Below, one piece after another: positions 8,877-13,843 of a stretch of DNA of 13,843 bases. The notes below the pieces were generated by a model, which worked only from the letters and a program-made list of their open reading frames with translations, did no database searches and was not told the origin of the DNA. A program made the position numbers and the translations under genes. Source of the stretch: Conidiobolus incongruus B7586 (Eukaryota > Entomophthoromycota > Entomophthoromycetes > Entomophthorales > Conidiobolaceae). How positions within the stretch are numbered: position 1 is the stretch's first letter; every line of letters begins with the position of its first letter. Location: assembly GCA_000697335.1 (NCBI GenBank), contig JNEM01015898.1, forward strand, positions 1-13,843. Reading direction: 5' to 3'.

Positions 8877-9991
8877 TGAAGAAGATAATCACCAAGAGGC
8901 CTGTACTTTTCATTCAGGTGCTCCCATCTTTCACGAAGGGTTAAAAGGTTGGAGTTGTTGTGAGAAACGTACCGTTGACTTTGATGAATTTATGAAAATT
9001 CCTGGATGTTGTTTGGGCCCCCACTCAACTGAAGCTTCAAATGAAAAACCTGCTTTCAGTAATAAGGGTACTTCTTCTATCAAGGATGGCCCGACATTAA
9101 AGGGTACTGACGTCACATCTAAGACCGAAACTTATTCAACTCAACCCGCAATTGTCTCCCCATTGCCTCAAGCCCTTAGGTCAAATACCCCTACTGTAAA
9201 GGAACCTGAACCTGAAGTTATTCCTGAAGATCCTGAAGGCTTAAAAGTCGAAGTTGGTACACCTTGTAAACGTCAAAGCTGTAAACATTATTACATAAGC
9301 GATGAAGTGAGCCGTAATGGAGGTGCTGAATCTGAGTGTACTTTCCATCCTGGCAAACCCGTATTCCACGAAGGAAGTAAGGGATGGAGTTGTTGTAAAC
9401 GTAAAGTCTTAGAATTTGACGAATTTTTGAAAATTAAGGGTTGTAAGAAGGGAAAACATCTTTTCGGAGAACAGGTAACCATTCAATATTTAATCTAGTG
9501 AATCAATTATAGCTTAACTAATAATTTTAGCCTACTGTCGTCGACTGTCGCAAAGATTGGTACCAAACTGGCACTCAAGTAATCTTATCAATTTTTGCTA
9601 AAAATACTGAAAAAGAGACATGCAAAATTGAATTTAAACCCAACTCCGTAAGTATTTCATATATTTAATAATATTATTAAATATATTCTAATATTAAAAT
9701 ATTAAGATCAATGTTGATTTGAAATTCCAGAATGGCAAATCTATTTATCAAAAGACAATTAGTTTATTCCAGGTAATATCTTTTGTAAGTTGCTATCATA
9801 ACAAACTTAGCTAAATTCAATTAATTTAGGAAATCGTACCTGAAGAATCTACTTTTAAGGTTATGGGTACCAAGGTTGAACTTACCTTACAAAAAGCTAA
9901 CGGAATCAGCTGGCCCTCTCTTGAACCTACTGATGGACCCATTACAACTTGGACCACTTTCGGTAGAGGGGACTCTCCATTGACTATGTAA
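8827..9991 (+). CDS. CHORDC1: CHORD- and CS-domain Hsp90 cochaperone, four exons
   Basis: This is a predicted 330-residue homologue of CHORDC1/morgana and Aspergillus ChpA, cytosolic zinc proteins that bind Hsp90. Exons are 8827-9474, 9531-9647, 9707-9772 and 9830-9991, with introns of 56-59 bases (GT-AG, all phase 0). CHORD1 (about 5-66) has C7, C12, C26, H29, C44, C45, C61 and H66 as the expected zinc ligands. CHORD2 (about 145-211) repeats them at C147, C152, C171, H174, C189, C190, C206 and H211. Both carry FHEG-x-KGWSCC. A Ser/Thr/Pro-rich linker joins them. A CS domain follows (about 217-310), starting PTVVDCRKDWYQTG and including VELTLQKANGISWPSLEP. The start M-A-I-L-L-T-C matches the family's usual M-A-L-L-C opening. 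Length is close to the human 332. AATAAA lies 30 bases after the stop. Plant RAR1 has the CHORDs but lacks the CS domain, so this is the animal/fungal type. Confidence 0.96.
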
Positions 9992-10168
9992 ATTTCTCAT
10001 TTATCATCATTAGAAGATCTAATAAAATTTTTTTCATTTATTTGTATTATGCACTATATGATTTAAAATATATTCATTTAAAATTAATGGCAAAGCAATT
10101 TTGATATTTATATGAAAAGTTGTGCTATATCATTTATTAATCCTATTGGTAAAAATAATTTAATATAA
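9992..10168. terminator. Convergent 3' region of the CHORD gene and CSN4
   Basis: Only 177 bases separate the two stop codons. AATAAA on the plus strand at 10021-10026 is 30 bases after the CHORD stop, and TTTATT at 10133-10138 (AATAAA on the minus strand) is about 30 bases after the CSN4 stop. Both are good poly(A) signal candidates. As placed, the two transcripts could end without overlapping or with only a short overlap. Confidence 0.55.
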
Positions 10169-11579
10169 TCAACGATTCATTGCCATCCACTCACCTGGAA
10201 CTTGAGCATCAATCAAGTCAATGATATTATCCAATTTAGAACAAATGGTTTGAATTGAAAGGTCAAATTGGTGAGCCTTAAGTCCTAGTTCACTTGTAAG
10301 CTTCAAAGTTGTAGAGCGCTCATCAATAGGTAAATCATCTTCTTCAACTTCCTGTATACCAATACCATATTGTTCATCGATTTTGTCATCAAAAAATTCC
10401 AAGACTTGATACTCCTGGTCGATTGCTCCCTTAAGACGTCCAGAGCTGATCATTGTACCTGTAATAATTTCAACTGTCTCTTCATCACTACCCAAAATAG
10501 TTGCCAACTGGTCGAATCGGATGCTGGTATATAGGAACGAGATGGATCTTATGTTATGTTCCATTACTGCGCGATCTAGGAGAGTAGAGCCATCTGCAAG
10601 GATTGCGAGATGATTAGGATCAAGATGCTCTGCAAATTCCAATTTCATTGAGTTAGGTAAAATTCTACCAACATAGAAATATTCTAAAACTGTACGCATA
10701 ATATCTGGATCAAGTGTTTTGTATCTGGGATCTTTGTATAGGGCAGCGAGTAAACGAGATTGAGCTGCACCTGCTTCTGCGAGAATGGCACATTTAATAG
10801 CTTGTCGATAACAATTCAAACGATCACCTTCAGCAATCTGGGGAGTACAGGCAAGCTCCAAGAATTTCCATCCAGCAAGCTGAAATTTCTTTGTAGCATC
10901 AAGGATTCTTGCTTGACAGAACTTGAAAGGGATTTGGAGGTCAGGTTGAGTGTCTGGATAAACTAATAAAGCAGCACGATTAAGGTATGGTTCAGCTTTA
11001 ACAGTTTCATCATCTTCCAAGTAAAGGCGTAAAATTTTAATATAGATCTCCAATTTCTTATTATCATCTGAAAGCCTATTATATGATAAATAATAAATAA
11101 GGAAATAGATAAGATTAAAAAAGAATTTACTTGGGATCGGATCCGAAATCTAATCTTGTCAACCAGTCAGCTGCTTGGATCCAATTTTGTTCGAGTTCAT
11201 GAATTTCGCTTAAAAATATTTTGATTTGATTGAAGTTAGAAATATAGGACATGGATTGATGCTCATTATTGGTTAAAATAGATTCTAAGCTACTTCTAAT
11301 TAGAGTAAAAATTTCTTGAATATTTTGTCCGTTCCACTGACCACCTTCTTCATACTTAGCTTGACTTACTCTTTTCAAAGTTTGAAGACTCTCTTCAAAT
11401 GCAGATCTACATACATTACCATATATGGGAAAGTGTTGAATGAGGTAATTTAAATGATTATAAATGTCATTGACAAGTTGCTGAGAAGATTTAGGAGTAG
11501 ATAATAACTGCTCAAATAAATTGACTAATTCGTTAATTTTACTATCGCTAGGTAACTCAGATTGAATAATTTGGTCCAT
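10169..11579 (-). CDS. CSN4: COP9 signalosome subunit 4, two exons
   Basis: This is a predicted 451-residue PCI-domain subunit of the COP9 signalosome, which removes NEDD8 from cullins and so controls cullin-RING ubiquitin ligases. Exon 1 is 11131-11579 and exon 2 is 10169-11075, split by a 55-base GT-AG intron. The join reads SDPK-LSDDNKKLEIYIKI. The N-terminal half is helical-repeat in character. LEIYIKILRLYLEDDE (from 158) and AEPYLNRAALL match the strongly conserved centre. The PCI domain covers about 207-377 and includes ADGSTLLDRAVMEHN and SSGRLKGAIDQ. The end, GEWMAMNR, is shorter than the human tail. The protein is longer than the human 406, partly through an acidic insertion at about 378-422, between the winged helix and the last helix. 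The homologous proteasome lid subunit Rpn5 is the main alternative, but the EHN and GAIDQ segments fit CSN4 better. Confidence 0.93.
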
Positions 11580-11817
11580 TGAATATTAAACTGAGTCCAA
11601 TGACTGATTGATGACGAATTGAATTTGAATTTTGGACTGTTAACTTGAATTTTATATAATTTATATTTGAATTAATCAGATTTAGAAAATATGGGATTAA
11701 AATTCATAAATTATAGGATTCATTCATTGAAATATAATATTTATTATTATTAGTGAAAATATATTAGCAATAATAATATTAGATGTGATTAATTTGATAT
11801 TAAGGATGCAGTTAATA
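11580..11817. promoter_or_regulatory. Intergenic region between SAP30BP and CSN4
   Basis: These 238 AT-rich bases hold the 3' UTR of SAP30BP and the promoter of CSN4, both on the minus strand. TTTATT at 11740-11745 (AATAAA on the minus strand) lies about 73 bases after the SAP30BP stop and is a weak poly(A) signal candidate. I see no distinct promoter element. Confidence 0.45.
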
Positions 11818-12782
11818 TTAATAACGTTGATCCCATCTTCTTCGTTTGTTGTGGTGACTGCTGTCTAATTATTCAAAATTAATAAGAATATTGGGTATTA
11901 GATAATGAAAAATCTTACTACTTGAAGTTGAGGTGGAAGACTGGAAACGATCTTTTAAATATGTGCTATTTCGACTCATTTGAGGTTTCGAATGTCTATT
12001 TCTGTTGACTCTTTCTTCCTCCAAGTCATTTTGCCATCTGGCAATTTGGTCATAGTAGCCCTGTTTAGGAAACTCATTTTGGTGTTTAAAATTAGTTCCA
12101 ACTTCTTGTAATTCAAAGTAGTCAACTAATTTATGATAAATGTTAGGGTTTCTAAAAGATTTCATCCTCATAATATTATTATTAAATAAAACTCCTTCAT
12201 CCTTCAACTTAAAGAAATGATCAACTTTTTGCTGAATGTTTGATTCAACAGGATGCTGAGGTTTATCGGGAATTTTCCAAATATCAGATTTAGAATATGG
12301 AAAAGGTTCTAAGGCTTTTCTTCGTTGAAATTTAATTCTATCTTCTAAAAATAATAAATAAATAATCAATATAATAATGAGAAATTAAAATACCTTCAGT
12401 TAGACTATTTATATCGATGTTATTGGTACTATTATTAATAGACTAAAAGGTTTCTCAATTTTAAATTTAAAATAAATACTAAATTGAATTTTTAATTCAA
12501 TTTATTGAAAATAATTATTAATAATTCACCTCGTCTTTATTATCATTTAAATTAGTATTGGTTTCATCATTTAATTCATTTTGTACTTCATCTAATTAGA
12601 TTATTTAATAAAATATATTAAATATGATAAATTGAATTTTTACCCTTAAAATTAGATTTGGGTTTGTTAGAAGGTTTCATTAATTCTATTTTAGATTTTG
12701 AAGTAGATTTTTTGATTTGTTGATCAATTTCTTGATTGTCACTAGAACTTTCATCGTCTGAATAATTTACTAAATTCATCAT
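11818..12782 (-). CDS. SAP30BP: SAP30BP/HCNGP-family splicing factor, five exons
   Basis: This is a predicted 240-residue nuclear protein of the SAP30BP (HCNGP) family. The human protein binds SPF45/RBM17 and promotes splicing of short introns; its first described role was as a SAP30-binding co-repressor. Exons, in transcript order, are 12644-12782, 12530-12591, 12394-12442, 11919-12344 and 11818-11864, with GT-AG introns of 49-87 bases in phase. The start MMNLVNYSDDESSS is acidic like its homologues; either of two adjacent ATGs could be used. A low-complexity Asn/Asp/Glu stretch follows. The HCNGP domain (about 107-200) has KSFRNPNIYHKLVDYF and ELQEVGTNF, close to human KEFRNPSIYEKLIQFC and IDELGTNY. 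The final exon encodes NKRRRWDQRY, matching the human KRKSKWD, a U2AF-ligand-type motif. Without the last intron the frame would end in an unconserved tail, which supports the splice. Confidence 0.92.
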
Positions 12783-13843
12783 TTTGAACTAATGAAGAAA
12801 TAATTGTTTATAAACTTCAATTTATATTAATTGAATCCTATTTCATTTTATGGGATTAATTCGATTGTATTGAATAAATTGAAATTTTAATTTTAATTTT
12901 GTAACCAATTTACATGTTAATTATCAAAATTCATCATTAATGAAATAAATATTAAATTGAAGCTACTTAGTGGTCTAGTATATTTCAAATCTATGATTAT
13001 TAATGAATTATATTTAATAACTTTGTTCAGCTTTAGTTTATCAGATTAGTTTATACTTTGTCAGTTTTGCTCTAGTTTAAATAACTTTTATTTATCTCTA
13101 GTCGTAATATAATATATATTTTTAATAAAAAAAATTCAATTTGTTAACCAAACCATCTTTAGGAAATATCAAAATTTTAGTAAAAAAAACTATATGTATA
13201 AATCAAGAATATATTTTAATTTCAACTAATTAAAATTTTCATAAACGTTTAGAAAATGTTATAATTAATAATAAGCACTGAGAAATTGTGAATTAATATA
13301 ATTATATGGTAATGAATTAATGGCTTGGACTAGTTAAAATATTATAAGGGAAGTTCTATGAATTGATGTAATTAAATAATTTATGAAAAATAAATATACT
13401 AATTACTTAAACTCGTAATTTGGGATACTCTTAAAAATATGCAATCCTAGATTTAAAGTAATCAAAATTGCACACAAACTAACAATTGAAATTTCATTAA
13501 ATAATCAGTATTTATTACTTTAACACCAATATTTAATTTAAAAAATACGATACTGAATTTTATTAAAATCCTCTATTGAATATATTAAATTACTATACAT
13601 ACGTATTCATGCATAAATCAAGCTATAATTTATTATTAACAAGGCATGAAAATAATATTATATTTTAAACTCTTAAATATATCCAAATATTTATTTAATA
13701 TTACCTAATAATTAAAAAATGGGAAATTTTTTTAATTTTTGATTTTTCAAATATATTATTATTAATAAATGATAAAAAATATATAAAACAAATAGGAAAA
13801 TATAGAGTAATAAACTATATATTTAATAGCTTTTTTATTAAAA
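12783..13843. other. AT-rich non-coding flank upstream of SAP30BP
   Basis: More than 1 kb without a credible coding frame or RNA gene. The part next to 12782 should carry the SAP30BP promoter and leader. A nine-base direct repeat, TTAGTTTAT, lies at 13034-13042 and 13047-13055, with another AGTTTA at 13073-13078. Otherwise there are only short A and T runs. Confidence 0.6.

Noticed and set aside
571-12782. Reassigned stop codons, considered because of the strong AT bias and in-frame TAA in the upstream tract
   Set aside because: The five complete genes end in TAA, TAG and TGA at the positions expected for their families and contain none of these internally once introns are removed.

Overview
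The window looks like a nuclear contig from a very AT-rich fungus, probably an early-diverging (zygomycete- or chytrid-grade) lineage. The cytochrome P450 reductase is of fungal type and ends in RYQEDVW-A. The MICOS subunit has the fungal CX10C form. The spliced genes carry tiny GT-AG introns of 49-87 bases. CHORD, COP9 signalosome and SAP30BP genes are all present, and yeasts such as Saccharomyces have lost most of these. TAA, TAG and TGA all serve as stops, so the standard code holds. The taxon cannot be fixed further from this sequence.

Layout: bases 1-570 are AT-rich flank and include an exact 19-base Tn5 mosaic end at 71-89, which is a sequencing-library artefact. An intronless NADPH-cytochrome P450 reductase lies at 571-2715 (minus). 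From 2716 to 7643 there is almost 5 kb without a recognisable gene. Its first kilobase is less AT-rich and contains an AAT microsatellite, a CCAAT/ATTGG cluster and a degenerate coding-like tract. The rest is extremely AT-rich. From 7644 to 12782 there is a compact cluster of four intron-containing genes: MIC19 (minus, six exons), a CHORD-CS Hsp90 cochaperone (plus, four exons), COP9 signalosome subunit 4 (minus, two exons) and a SAP30BP/HCNGP splicing factor (minus, five exons). Bases 12783-13843 are AT-rich and hold no gene that I can see.

The gene models of the four-gene cluster are assembled here from splice sites, reading phase and family homology; several exons (24-80 bases) are too short to show as open frames. 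MIC19 and the CHORD gene diverge from one 428-base promoter region. The CHORD gene and CSN4 converge with 177 bases between stops. SAP30BP and CSN4 are in tandem.

The genes serve housekeeping roles: electron supply to P450s at the ER, mitochondrial crista junctions, Hsp90 co-chaperoning, cullin deneddylation and pre-mRNA splicing. I see no defence system, CRISPR array, complete transposon or biosynthetic cluster. The points most worth following are the adapter relic, the SAP30BP ULM-type motif recovered on a 47-base last exon in a genome of very short introns, the CHORD/CSN4 convergent pair, and the unidentified coding-like fossil upstream of the reductase.
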